Assembly (NCBI GenBank): GCA_035293965.1 | Contig: DATGLW010000098.1 | Coordinates: forward strand, 1-33,991 | Direction of reading: 5' to 3' | DNA: 33,991 bases | DNA from: DATGLW01 sp035293965 | GTDB taxonomy: Bacteria > Actinomycetota > Acidimicrobiia > Acidimicrobiales > RAAP-2 | Part shown: positions 7,517 through 17,249 of the stretch, piece by piece | Position numbering within the stretch: position 1 is the first letter of the stretch | Layout: each line of letters begins with the position of its first letter | Translations under genes and position numbers: made by a program | Notes under the pieces: generated by a model | What the model was told of the DNA's origin: nothing | The model's input: only the letters and a program-made list of their open reading frames with translations | Database searches by the model: none

Positions 7517-8374
7517 CTATGCCACGGCCAAGCGGATCGACCGTGCGGTCTCCACGGCCCGGTCCCAATCGGCGGGGCGGACCATCGGCTCGAGCCCGGT
7601 CCCCCGGGCCATGATGCCGTGGAGGACCGGATCGCGCGCTTCGAGGCGTGCCCACCACGCCGGAAGGTCGCCCCAGACGGGGCACCCCATCGTCTGGTAG
7701 GTGCGGGGATGCGTGCGCGGCTCGAGGCCGGCGAACTCGTGGAAGGGGTGGTGGAGCTTCCACTGCAGCATGCGGAGCACGGGCACGTGCAGCGTCGCGA
7801 CCCACCACGGTACGCCGCAGCGGGAGCCGATGATCGAGCTGGCCTGCACGAGCGCCAGGGTCACGAGGCCCTGGAAGGGCGCCGTCCGGTACTCGGGCGC
7901 AACCACGAGTGAGCCGAGGTTCCACAACCGAGCCGGGTCGTACTCGAGTCCAGCCCCGGCCAGGACCTCCTGGGCCGAGCGGCCCCACACCTCCTCGATC
8001 TCGTTCAGCGTCTTGAGGCCGCTCGCCGAGGGGAGGATGAGCCGGATCATGCCGGCCGGCACCAGCCGCTTGTGATCGAGCACGCAGATCAAAAGCGACG
8101 CGTCGTGGTAGGGGGCGTACTCCTGGTCGAACACGCCAGGCGGGGCGCCGAAGGTCTCCTGGAAGACGGCGCGGGCGATGCCGAGTGGCAGGGCCGCCCC
8201 CTCGTCGTCGGGGCGGAAGACGTACAGCCCGAGCGCCTCGGAGGCGCTCGGATCGACGAGGGAGGCGGCGAGGTCGCGCAGCTCCTCGGTGCATGCCAGG
8301 CCTGCCTCCGGCGATCGCCGGGGTGCCGGCCCCACTGTCAGGGGGGATCCATGCGTGCGTTCCGGTATGGCCAT
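7517..8374 (-). CDS. GNAT-like acyltransferase, function unknown
   Basis: A protein of about 285 residues. The region LLICVLDHKRLVPAGMIRLILPS, then LWNLGSLVVAPEYRTAPFQGLVTLALVQASS, has the strand-turn-helix pattern of acyl-CoA or acyl-ACP N-acyltransferases, including N-acyl amino acid synthase-like proteins. A later stretch, PVLRMLQWKLHHPFHEFAGLE, resembles their C-terminal half. No closer family could be named. ATG 8374 is chosen, with GAGGAA 11 bases upstream; ATG 8392 in the same frame is the alternative. The same frame stays open for nearly 3 kb further upstream, but that stretch is the antisense of the GGDEF-EAL gene and is not part of this gene. The downstream MFS gene may export its product, which is inference. 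Confidence 0.75.
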   Translation of the reverse strand: MAIPERTHGSPLTVGPAPRRSPEAGLACTEELRDLAASLVDPSASEALGLYVFRPDDEGAALPLGIARAVFQETFGAPPGVFDQEYAPYHDASLLICVLDHKRLVPAGMIRLILPSASGLKTLNEIEEVWGRSAQEVLAGAGLEYDPARLWNLGSLVVAPEYRTAPFQGLVTLALVQASSIIGSRCGVPWWVATLHVPVLRMLQWKLHHPFHEFAGLEPRTHPRTYQTMGCPVWGDLPAWWARLEARDPVLHGIMARGTGLEPMVRPADWDRAVETARSIRLAVA

Positions 8375-8542
8375 CGGTGCGACGTTCCTCATGCGGGACG
8401 GCCGGCAGCAGCTGGGCCCCTCCATGGGCTCCTCACCCGACGGCGACCGACACGTTTCTGACAATGCCCGTTGAGGACTGTACCAACCGACCAACGGCCT
8501 GGCAACGGGGGGGCAACCGTTCCGCAACCGGGGAGCACTACC

Positions 8543-10945
8543 GTGCCCCTGACCTGGGGCTTGACCCTCCCCTGCCTGGCACCCATGACCACAGCCCCGA
8601 CCGCCCTTCGAGCCCGGACCAACACCCTGTCCTTCGCGTTCTTGGCCCTCGGGGTGTTGGTGGCGGCGTCGCGAGGCTCGGGCCTGCTCGGCCCCGTGGC
8701 GCAGTCGTCGGTCGAGCTGTTCGGCCTGCTCACGCTGGTCGCCGTCCCGCTCGGGATCCGCCTCCATCGGCCGATCCGGCGCGCCGCCTGGTGGAGCACG
8801 GCGTTCGCGCTCTTGCTCTTCCTTGTGGAGCTCGGCCTCCGCAGCCCCGCCGCCCGGCTCGGTGGCGGCCACGGCGAGCCCCTGTACCCGCTGCTCGTCG
8901 CCCTGGCCGCCTACCTGACGATGGCCGTCAGCCTGACCATGCTCGCCAGCTCCCCGGACCTCGACGACGTCGGCAAGCTCGACATCGTCCTCGACGGCCT
9001 CATCGCCATGCTGGCCGCGTTCAGCGTGGCCTGGACGTACCTGATCAAGCCGGTGCTGTCCCACCACGGCCTGCCGCTCCCGAACCGGGTGATCGAGGGG
9101 AGCTTCCCGCCCCTCGACGTGTACCTCGTCATGATCGCATTCCGGATCGGTTTCGATCGCCGCTCGCGCCGTGCGACGTCCGGGCGCCTGCTCCTCGTGT
9201 CGGTGCTCCTGATGCTCGTGGGCGACATCGCCTACACGCTGGCCGACGTGGTGCGCGTCGTCCGCATCCCCCTCCGGCTGACCGACGTTCCCTACCTGCT
9301 GGCGGCGACCACCTTTGGCGCCGCCGCGCTGCACCCCTCCATGCGCCAGCTGGCGCTCCCCCGCCGCCGTCACCTCCTGGCGCCGCGCACGCTGCCCACC
9401 AGCGGACGGCTCGTGCTCGTGGCGGCCGCCCTCGTGTTCCCGAGCGTGGTGGTGGCCACCAACCGCTCCAGCAGCCTGAGCAGCCGGCTCGTGCTCGGCG
9501 CCGTCGCGGTCCTGACTGCGGCCGTCGCCACCTGGCGCCTGTTCCGGGCACTGCGCACGAGCGCCAGCTCGGAGGTCCGCCTGGCCCACCAGGCAACGCA
9601 CGACCAGCTCACCGGCCTGCCCAACCGAACCCTGGCCGGGCAATGGATCACCGGGCTCCTCGAGGACCCCGGCCTCGCCGGCGACGGGGTCGCCGTCTTC
9701 TTCCTCGACCTCGACCGCTTCAAGCTCGTGAACGACACGTTCGGGCACTCCCACGGCGACTTGCTGCTCACCGAGGTCGCCGCCCGCCTCAAGTCGGCCA
9801 TCGGTCCCCGGGGTCTCGTGGCACGCGTCGGCGGCGACGAGTTCGTGATCGTGCTCGACCACGTCCCGACGATGGAAGCCGCCCGCCGGGAGGCCGAACG
9901 AGTCCAGGGGTGCTTCGAGGCCGCGTTCTCGCTGGGAGAGGCAGAGGTCTTCGCCACTGCCAGCCTCGGTGTGGCCATGCGAAGCGCGGGCGAGCCCCTC
10001 TTGGGCCCCGAGCGGCTCATCCGCGATGCCGACATGGCCATGTACCAGGCGAAGGAAGCCGGGCGCGACACCATCTGCCTCTACGACTCCTCCATGCACG
10101 AGCGGATCGTCGACCGCCTGTCGTTCGAGCGCGACCTGCGGCTCGCCATCGAGCGCGACGAATTCCACCTCGTGTACCAACCCATCGTGGCCCTGTCGGA
10201 AGGGGCACCGCGCGTGATCGGCCTCGAGGCGCTCCTCAGGTGGGAGGGCCCGGCGAGGGGGCTCGTTCCCCCGGCCCTCTTCATCGGCGTGGCCGAGGAC
10301 AGCGGGCTCATCAACGAGATCGGCGACTGGGTGCTGCACGAGGCGTGCGCGCGCCTGGCCGCCTGGCGCGCCGAGCCCGGGCTCGGGCACCTGCACGTGT
10401 CGGTCAACATGTCTGCGCTCCAGCTCAAGCGCGAGTCGTTGTTCACCCGAATCCGGGGGGTGCTGGCGCACAACGGGCTCCCCTCGGAGGCCCTGTGCAT
10501 CGAGCTCACCGAGTCGCTGCTCATGGAGAGCCCGGCAGACGGCTCCGCCTTGCTCCTCCGCCTCAAGGAGCTCGGTGTGCGCCTCGCGCTCGACGACTTC
10601 GGCACGGGCTACTCGTCGCTCGCCTACCTGAAGCAGTTCCCGGTGGACTATGTCAAGGTGGACAAGTCTTTCGTCGACGGCCTCACCCGTCAGGACTCCT
10701 CCGACGAGACGCTCGTAGCAGCTGTCGTCTCGATGGCGCGGGCCATCGGCGCGGTGACCGTTGCCGAGGGCGTGGAGGTGCCCGAGCAGGAGGCCCGGCT
10801 CCGCGCGATCGGCGTCGAAGGGGCCCAGGGGTACCTGTACTCGAGGCCGGTGCCGGCCGGACAGGTGGTCGACACGGTCCGCCGCCTCACCCCCAACCGA
10901 GGTCTGCGCCTGGTGAACGGCGGGGCGGGCCCCGAGCACGCCTGA
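8543..10945 (+). CDS. Membrane-bound GGDEF-EAL cyclic-di-GMP protein
   Basis: About 800 residues. The N-terminal 330 hold roughly nine hydrophobic segments forming a membrane sensor-like region. Then comes a diguanylate cyclase domain with DHDQLTGLPNR-type entry, FFLDLDRFKLVND and an intact GGDEF at about 430-434. An EAL phosphodiesterase domain follows, with an intact EAL at about 562-564, VNMSALQL, DDFGTGYSSLAYL, VKVDKSF and VAEGVE, all of which are metal or substrate residues in this family. Both activities could therefore be retained. The segment before GGDEF reads GPRGLVAR, so the RxxD inhibitory site is absent. GTG 8543 has GGGGAG 8 bases upstream; ATG 8585 is a plausible alternative. 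Confidence 0.92.
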   Translation: MPLTWGLTLPCLAPMTTAPTALRARTNTLSFAFLALGVLVAASRGSGLLGPVAQSSVELFGLLTLVAVPLGIRLHRPIRRAAWWSTAFALLLFLVELGLRSPAARLGGGHGEPLYPLLVALAAYLTMAVSLTMLASSPDLDDVGKLDIVLDGLIAMLAAFSVAWTYLIKPVLSHHGLPLPNRVIEGSFPPLDVYLVMIAFRIGFDRRSRRATSGRLLLVSVLLMLVGDIAYTLADVVRVVRIPLRLTDVPYLLAATTFGAAALHPSMRQLALPRRRHLLAPRTLPTSGRLVLVAAALVFPSVVVATNRSSSLSSRLVLGAVAVLTAAVATWRLFRALRTSASSEVRLAHQATHDQLTGLPNRTLAGQWITGLLEDPGLAGDGVAVFFLDLDRFKLVNDTFGHSHGDLLLTEVAARLKSAIGPRGLVARVGGDEFVIVLDHVPTMEAARREAERVQGCFEAAFSLGEAEVFATASLGVAMRSAGEPLLGPERLIRDADMAMYQAKEAGRDTICLYDSSMHERIVDRLSFERDLRLAIERDEFHLVYQPIVALSEGAPRVIGLEALLRWEGPARGLVPPALFIGVAEDSGLINEIGDWVLHEACARLAAWRAEPGLGHLHVSVNMSALQLKRESLFTRIRGVLAHNGLPSEALCIELTESLLMESPADGSALLLRLKELGVRLALDDFGTGYSSLAYLKQFPVDYVKVDKSFVDGLTRQDSSDETLVAAVVSMARAIGAVTVAEGVEVPEQEARLRAIGVEGAQGYLYSRPVPAGQVVDTVRRLTPNRGLRLVNGGAGPEHA

Positions 10946-10989
10946 CACGCAGGGCTCGACGGCCCCGGGCACGGCTGACCCGGCAGGGC
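10929..10989. repeat. Imperfect direct repeat covering the GGDEF-EAL stop codon
   Basis: Two imperfect copies about 33 bp apart (from 10929 and 10962) share GCCCCGRGCACGSCTGAC followed by GCAGGGC. The first contains the real stop TGA (10943-10945); the second carries another TGA (10976-10978) in the same relative place. Confidence 0.6.
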
Positions 10990-11027
10990 GCGACCCCTCT
11001 CCTCGCCGTCCCGTACTCTGGCGATCG

Positions 11028-11123
11028 GCACGCGAGCCGGACCCGGCGCGGGCTCGCCATTCGGGGCCGGGGCTTGCACACGAGCCGGCACCGTGGCCGG
11101 CACACGAGCCGCTCACGGGCGAG
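11028..11123. repeat. Degenerate 24-bp repeats upstream of ychF
   Basis: GCACRCGAGCCG occurs at 11028, 11076 and 11100. The spacings are 48 and 24 bp, so the block reads as four 24-bp units, of which the second (11052-11075) has decayed. The block ends 36 bp before the ychF start. Confidence 0.55.
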
Positions 11124-11159
11124 AAGGCAGACGACTGGGGCAGAGGAGGAGACGGGCGA

Positions 11160-12245
11160 GTGGGACTGTCGATCGGCATCGTCGGCCTGCCCAACGTGGG
11201 CAAGTCGACGCTGTTCTGGGCGCTCACCCGCAACGAGGTCCTGGCCGCCAACTACCCGTTCGCGACGATCGAGCCCAACGTGGGCACCGTGTCGGTCCCC
11301 GATCCCCGGCTCGAGCGCCTGGCGGAGCTGTACCACAGCGAGCGGATCGTGCCGGCCCAGGTGACCTTCGTCGACATCGCGGGCCTCGTCCGCGGCGCGT
11401 CGGAAGGTGAGGGGCTCGGCAATCGGTTCCTGGCAGCCATCCGCGAGACGGACGCCGTCTGCCAGGTGGTGCGCGACTTCGCCGACCCCGACGTGGTGCA
11501 CGTCGCCGGGTCTGTCGACCCCGCAGAGGACATCGCCACGGTCAACACCGAGCTCGTGCTCGCCGATCTCCAGACCGTCGACAACCGCCTGCCCAAGCTC
11601 CGGCGCGAGGCCCGCATGCGCCCCGAGCTCCGGCCCGCCCTCTCGGCCCTCGAAGCGGCGCGCGAGCTCCTCGATGCCGGCCGGACCATGTGGTCGGCGC
11701 TCGCCGCAGGCGAACTGGACCCGGCCCTGCTCGCCGACCTGCACCTGCTCACGGCCAAGCCCTTCATCTACGTCTTCAACGTCGACGAGGACCACCTCGG
11801 CGACGACGACCGGCGCCAGCATCTGGCCTCGCTGGTCGCCCCGGCCCCGAGCGTCGTGCTGTGCGCCAAGCTCGAGGCCGAGGTGGCCGAGCTCGATCCC
11901 GCCGAGGCCGCCGAGCTCCTCGCCGGCTACGGCCAGGCCGAGCCGGGCCTCGTGCAGCTCGTGCACCTCGGGTTCGAGGCTCTCGGGCTCCAGACGTTCC
12001 TGACCGCCGGGCCCAAGGAGGCCCGGGCCTGGACCATCAAGCGGGGTGACACAGCTCCCGAGGCCGCCGGGGTCATCCACAGCGACTTCCGACGGGGGTT
12101 CGTCAAGGCGGAGATCGTCCGCTACGACGACCTGGTCCAGGCGGGGTCGGTGCCGGCCGCCCGCGCCGCGGGAAAGGCCCGGATCGAGGGGAGGGACTAC
12201 GTCATGCAGGACGGCGACGTGGTGGAGTTCCGCTTCGCCACCTGA
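11160..12245 (+). CDS. ychF: Ribosome-associated GTPase/ATPase YchF (OLA1 family)
   Basis: A 361-residue P-loop protein. The P loop GLPNVGKST is at residues 9-17, the switch/G3 region is VTFVDIAGLVRGASEGEGLGNRFL, and the G4 region is FNVDED rather than NKxD, as expected in YchF, which prefers ATP over GTP. A coiled helical insertion (about 120-200) and a C-terminal TGS domain (TFLTAGPKEARAWTIKRGDTAPEAAGVIHSDF to YVMQDGDVVEFRF) complete the family layout. It binds ribosomes and acts in translation or stress adaptation. The GTG start at 11160 follows GAGGAGACGG. Length is normal and ahcY follows 86 bp downstream. Confidence 0.96.
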   Translation: MGLSIGIVGLPNVGKSTLFWALTRNEVLAANYPFATIEPNVGTVSVPDPRLERLAELYHSERIVPAQVTFVDIAGLVRGASEGEGLGNRFLAAIRETDAVCQVVRDFADPDVVHVAGSVDPAEDIATVNTELVLADLQTVDNRLPKLRREARMRPELRPALSALEAARELLDAGRTMWSALAAGELDPALLADLHLLTAKPFIYVFNVDEDHLGDDDRRQHLASLVAPAPSVVLCAKLEAEVAELDPAEAAELLAGYGQAEPGLVQLVHLGFEALGLQTFLTAGPKEARAWTIKRGDTAPEAAGVIHSDFRRGFVKAEIVRYDDLVQAGSVPAARAAGKARIEGRDYVMQDGDVVEFRFAT

Positions 12246-12259
12246 AGCCTCGAGCCCGT

Positions 12260-12265
12260 ATCCTG
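12260..12265 (+). promoter_or_regulatory. Candidate -10 element for ahcY
   Basis: TATCCT fits the actinobacterial TANNNT -10 pattern and sits about 67 bp before the ahcY GTG in the 86-bp gap after ychF. No clear -35 was found, and read-through from ychF is also possible. Confidence 0.25.
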
Positions 12266-12331
12266 ATGCAGGCCGCCGCGCTCGCCCCGAGCGGGCGCGC
12301 GCGACCGGCGCCGAGCGTCGAAGGAGACCCA

Positions 12332-13798
<1,467 letters not shown>

Positions 13799-13801
<3 letters not shown>

Positions 13802-13999
13802 GGCCCCGGCGCGCCGGGTGGACGTCTCCGCCCCCGGCCCCGTGCCGGCAGGCCTCCTGAGGGCGCGCGCCGGGTGCACCGTCGTCGTGCCGCGTCGCCC
13901 GCCCGATTCCTGAGGCCCCGGCGCGCGCCCGGCGGAGCCTACGGACGCCGGCCGAGTGGTCCTCGTCCCCCTGAGGCCCCGGCGCGCGCCGGGCGGAGT
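13799..13999. repeat. Four stop-codon-containing GC-palindrome repeats after ahcY
   Basis: Copies begin at the ahcY stop (13799) and again at 13858, 13911 and 13972. The first, third and fourth start TGAGGCCCCGGCGCGC; the second starts TGAGGGCGCGCGCCGGG. Each carries a palindromic core such as CCCGGCGCGCGCCGGG (copy 4), able to form a hairpin. Spacing is 53-61 bp. They fill most of the 240-bp convergent gap and may act together as a terminator. Confidence 0.8.
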
Positions 14000-14041
14000 G
14001 TCGGCGAAGAGGGCCGTCGGGTCGACCGGATCCCCTGCCCC

Positions 14042-14929
14042 TCATGTCTGCAGGTCGCCGACGGCGCCGGCCAGCCGCTCGAGCTCCTCGCGCCAGCGGG
14101 CCGGCGCGACGAGGGGCCGGACGACGAACTTGGAGAACCCGACGTCGACGAACTGCTCGATGCGCCGGCGGAGGGCCGGCAGCCCCACGGGCACCAGGTC
14201 CTCGAGCCGGTGACCCCGGGAACGGGCACGCAACGCCGCCACCTGGGCCTCTTCGAGGGGCTCGCGTGCGTAGCCCAAGCTCACCCCGAAGTGCTCCGGG
14301 CTGATCGTGCGCCCCGCGGCGTCGGCCACCGCCTCGATGGTGGCCCGCCCCGCCGCCGCCTCCTCGGGGGTGCACATGGCCGGCAGCCAGCCGTCGGCGA
14401 GGCGCCCGCAGCGGTCGAGGGCGCCGGCCGAGTTGCCGCCGAACCACACGTCGAAGGGGTCCTGCACCGGCACGGGGGAGACCGCCACATCCTCCAGCAC
14501 GCCGCATGCCCCGCGGTAGGTGACCCGCTCCCCTGCCCACAGCCGGCGGAGCACCGGCAGGGCCTCCTCCATCGCCTGGCCGCGGAGGGCCGGCTCGACG
14601 CCGACCGCGCTGCGCTCGGGTCCGCGCGGGAGGCCGGGCACGAAGGTGACGAGGAACCTCCCTCCCGACAAGGCGTCGAGCGTGGCCACCTGCTTGGCCA
14701 GGCGGGCCAGGTTCCTGCCGGGCAGCAGCATGGTCGTCCCGATCTTGAGGCGCGGGTTGGCCGCCGCCACCCACGACAGGGCGACCAGCGGGTCGGGACC
14801 GGGAGCCGAGAGGACCTCGGGAAGCCAGAGGGAATCGAGACCGACACCGGCCACGCCGGCCCCGAGCGACGCGAGCTCCTCGCCACCGAGGCCGGCCAGC
14901 GACGCACCGAAGCCGATCCGAACCTTCAT
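14042..14929 (-). CDS. LLM-class F420/flavin-dependent oxidoreductase
   Basis: A 295-residue TIM-barrel protein of the luciferase-like monooxygenase class. Evidence: MKVRIGFGASL, then GVAGVGLDSLWLPEVL, the hallmark LLPGRNLARLAKQVATLDALSGGRFLVTFVPG, and VWFGGNSAGALDRCGRLADGWLP near the C-terminal cofactor region. Members in actinobacteria usually use F420 and act as dehydrogenases, reductases or monooxygenases; the substrate here is unknown. ATG 14929 has GGAGGG 5 bases upstream. It follows the threonine-aldolase-type gene by 41 bp on the same strand, suggesting one operon. It is a different subgroup from the LLM protein at 16194. Confidence 0.9.
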   Translation of the reverse strand: MKVRIGFGASLAGLGGEELASLGAGVAGVGLDSLWLPEVLSAPGPDPLVALSWVAAANPRLKIGTTMLLPGRNLARLAKQVATLDALSGGRFLVTFVPGLPRGPERSAVGVEPALRGQAMEEALPVLRRLWAGERVTYRGACGVLEDVAVSPVPVQDPFDVWFGGNSAGALDRCGRLADGWLPAMCTPEEAAAGRATIEAVADAAGRTISPEHFGVSLGYAREPLEEAQVAALRARSRGHRLEDLVPVGLPALRRRIEQFVDVGFSKFVVRPLVAPARWREELERLAGAVGDLQT

Positions 14930-14970
14930 TCGCCCTCCGGGATCGCCTCGAGCGGCGCCGGCCGCGCCGC

Positions 14971-15993
14971 TCACACAGGAGCCCGGGCCAGGGCGGCCAC
15001 TGCACGCTCCACACCGGCATCGTCGACGTCGGCGTGCGTCGCCAGTCGGACCACGCCGGGGGCCACGGACGCAGCGAGGATACCGCAACCGGCGAGGTGC
15101 TCGAGGAGGGCGTCGGGCGACGGGTGGGCGAAGCACACGAGGTTCGTCCGCACGGCTCCGGGGTCGAGCCCGCACCCAGGCCACCGCTCGGCCACCGCCT
15201 CGGCGAGCCGCCTGGCCCGGCGGTGGTCCTCGGCGAGGCGCTCGACCATGGTCGCCAGCGCCACCAGGCCCGCCGCCGCCAGGATGCCCGCCTGCCGGAG
15301 GCCACCCCCGAGCTGCTTGCGGACTCCTCTCGCCTCCTCGACGAGAGGAGCGGGTCCGGCCAGCAGCGACCCGACCGGTGCGCACAGGCCCTTGGAGAGA
15401 CAGCTCATGACGGTGGTCGCCGCCGCTGCGTAGCGGGCAGCAGGCACCCCCGTCGCCACCTCGGCGTTGAACAGCCGCGCGCCGTCCATGTGCAGCGGGC
15501 GCCCCTCTGCCGCGGCAGCCACCGCCTGAAGGGCCGGCAGGGGATACGGCGCGCCGGACGCCGCCATGTGGGTGTTCTCGACGCACACGAGTGACACGGC
15601 CGGCTGGTGGTACCGCGCGCCGGCCACCGCCGCCGCCACCTCGGCCGGGTCGAGGGTGCCGTCGGCGTCGTCGAGCGGCTGCAGCTGCACGCCCGCGTTG
15701 CGGGCGGCGGCCCCGTGCTCGTAGGCGACCAGGTGCTGGCGGCGCCCTGCCACCACCATCGACCCAGGGGGCGCGAGCAGGCGGAGCGCGACCTGGTTGG
15801 CCATGGTGCCCGACGGCACGAAGAGGGCGGCCTCCTTGCCGACCCGCTCGGCGTAGCGGGCCTCGAGCTCGTTGACGGTGGGGTCCTCGCGATAGCCGTC
15901 GTCGCCCACCTCGGCCCGGGCCATGGCCGCCCGCATGGCCGGCGTGGGCCGGGTGACCGTGTCGCTGCGGAGGTCGACCAGGCCCGAGGCCAC
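14971..15993 (-). CDS. Threonine aldolase family PLP enzyme
   Basis: A 340-residue PLP enzyme of the beta-eliminating lyase / low-specificity L-threonine aldolase family, which cleaves threonine or related beta-hydroxy amino acids to glycine and an aldehyde. The N terminus VDLRSDTVTRPTPAMRAAMARAEVGDD is diagnostic. FVPSGTMANQVAL (cofactor), VCVENTHMAASGAPYP, PLHMDGARLFNA (Asp to the pyridine N) and SCLSKGLCAPVGS (Schiff-base Lys) follow in order. The GTG at 15993 starts five residues before VDLRSD; no Shine-Dalgarno is clear. The open frame extends upstream through repeated DNA and is not believed. The downstream LLM gene is 41 bp away. Confidence 0.92.
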   Translation of the reverse strand: MASGLVDLRSDTVTRPTPAMRAAMARAEVGDDGYREDPTVNELEARYAERVGKEAALFVPSGTMANQVALRLLAPPGSMVVAGRRQHLVAYEHGAAARNAGVQLQPLDDADGTLDPAEVAAAVAGARYHQPAVSLVCVENTHMAASGAPYPLPALQAVAAAAEGRPLHMDGARLFNAEVATGVPAARYAAAATTVMSCLSKGLCAPVGSLLAGPAPLVEEARGVRKQLGGGLRQAGILAAAGLVALATMVERLAEDHRRARRLAEAVAERWPGCGLDPGAVRTNLVCFAHPSPDALLEHLAGCGILAASVAPGVVRLATHADVDDAGVERAVAALARAPV

Positions 15994-16005
15994 GAGGGGG
16001 ATGCT

Positions 16006-16165
16006 ACGCGTCGGGCCACCCGGTCGTGGGAGCCGGCCCCGCGGGCTTGCGGGCACCACCACGTCGCCCGAAGCTCCCGCCGGGCAGCCGGCCCCCGCCC
16101 GGTGGCCTGCGGGCGCCGAAGGTCGACGAGCGGTGCCACGCGTCGGGCCGCCCGGTCGTGCGAGC
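16006..16165. repeat. 28-bp direct repeat in divergent intergenic region
   Basis: Two copies of about 28 bp (16006-16033 and 16138-16165) start ACGCGTCGGGCC and end GAGC, with two mismatches seen, and sit 132 bp apart. AGGTCGAC also recurs before each (15971 and 16120), hinting that the start region of the threonine-aldolase-type gene was partly duplicated upstream of itself. Confidence 0.75.
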
Positions 16166-16181
16166 TGAGTCGCAACCTGTG

Positions 16182-16187
16182 TAGGAT
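16182..16187 (+). promoter_or_regulatory. Candidate -10 element giving a leaderless LLM mRNA
   Basis: TAGGAT (TANNNT pattern) ends 6 bases before the GTG at 16194, so transcription would begin at or next to the start codon. No Shine-Dalgarno is present between them. Leaderless mRNAs are common in actinobacteria. Confidence 0.3.
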
Positions 16188-16193
16188 CTCGGT

Positions 16194-17249
16194 GTGCGCC
16201 CGGTAGGACGGTTCTGTGATGTCGGGCGCCTGGGCCTCGTTCTTCCTCCTTTCCTACCACCTGAAAAGGCTTCTGAGCTGGGTACGACCAGTAGTCGTAC
16301 CCAGAGAATTCCTACCAGTGGTACGACAAGGCTCGCCGAGCTCTGCAGGCGGGCCGAGGCAACGGGGGCAGGCGCGCTGTGGTCGGTGGACCACCTCTTC
16401 TGGCATCGACCGATGCTCGAGTGCCTGACCGTGGTGTCGGTGGCGGCCACCGCGACCACCCGCGCGGCGATCGGCAGCTGCGTCCTGCAATTGCCGCTGC
16501 GCTCGCCTGCCGTGGTGGCGAAGCAGGCCGCCACCTTGCAGGTGCTCTCGGGCGGTCGCCTCGTGCTCGGTGTGGGCGTGGGGGAGCACGCCGGCGAGTA
16601 CGAGGCGGCCGGATCCTCCTTCCTCGACCGGGGCCGCCGCCTCGATGCCGGGATCGAGACGCTTCGCAGGGCGTGGGCCAGCGGCGGCGACACCGGCCGG
16701 CGGTATCGCCAGGAGCCCGAGCCGGCACCCATCCCGGTCTGGGTCGGCGGGTCGAGCCCCGCCGCGGTGCGACGGGCCGCCCGGAGGGGCGACGGCTGGG
16801 TCCCCCTGTTCCTCGGCCCCGCCGCGTTCGCTGACCGCTTGGCCACCCTCCGGGGCGAGGCCGAGGCGGCGGGCCGCGACCCGGCCGAGGTGGCGGCAGC
16901 CGCCGTGGTGTTCCTCCACGTGGGGCCGGCCCGCGAGGCGCAGGCCCGCGGCACCGCCTGGCTCTCCTCGCTCTACGGCATCCCGCCACGCGCGTTCGCC
17001 CGCCACCTGGTGGCAGGGCCGCCCGCCGCCTGCGCCGATCGGGTGGGGGCGTACCTGGCCGCCGGAGCCGACCACGTGGCGGTCATGGTGGCCGACGACG
17101 ACCCCATCGAGCACTTCGCCGCCCTGGCCGGCGAGGTGGAGCGCTGCCGTGCCGGCGCGCCCGTTGCCGCGCCTGTCACCGCATCTCCCGCCGCGCCCGA
17201 ACGGCTCGCCGCCCCGGCGTGCCCCGAGCCTGTGGAGGTCCTCTTGTGA
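16194..17249 (+). CDS. LLM-class F420/flavin-dependent oxidoreductase, first gene of coupled operon
   Basis: A 351-residue luciferase-like monooxygenase-class protein. Visible parts: GRLGLVLPPFLPP (first strand), GAGALWSVDHLFWHRPMLECLT, the hallmark LRSPAVVAKQAATLQVLSGGRLVLGVGVGEH, and PIPVWVGGSSPAAVRRAARRGDGWVP. These support an F420 or flavin-dependent TIM-barrel oxidoreductase, substrate unknown. The GTG at 16194 is used; the short Arg/Ser/Thr-rich stretch at residues 28-44 is unusual. The C-terminal 30 residues are an Ala/Pro tail. Its stop (17247-17249) overlaps the GTG of the thiolase by 4 bp, so the two are translationally coupled. Confidence 0.9.
   Translation: MRPVGRFCDVGRLGLVLPPFLPPEKASELGTTSSRTQRIPTSGTTRLAELCRRAEATGAGALWSVDHLFWHRPMLECLTVVSVAATATTRAAIGSCVLQLPLRSPAVVAKQAATLQVLSGGRLVLGVGVGEHAGEYEAAGSSFLDRGRRLDAGIETLRRAWASGGDTGRRYRQEPEPAPIPVWVGGSSPAAVRRAARRGDGWVPLFLGPAAFADRLATLRGEAEAAGRDPAEVAAAAVVFLHVGPAREAQARGTAWLSSLYGIPPRAFARHLVAGPPAACADRVGAYLAAGADHVAVMVADDDPIEHFAALAGEVERCRAGAPVAAPVTASPAAPERLAAPACPEPVEVLL

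Noticed and set aside
8393..11251. Very long minus-strand open frame continuing the acyltransferase upstream
   Set aside because: It is antisense to the GGDEF-EAL gene, whose motifs are complete; the antisense translation is low-complexity and motif-free, as expected in GC-rich DNA.
12246..12331. SAH riboswitch before ahcY
   Set aside because: Only 86 bp separate ychF and ahcY and I could not find the conserved helices of a SAH aptamer; a candidate -10 and a Shine-Dalgarno explain the region.
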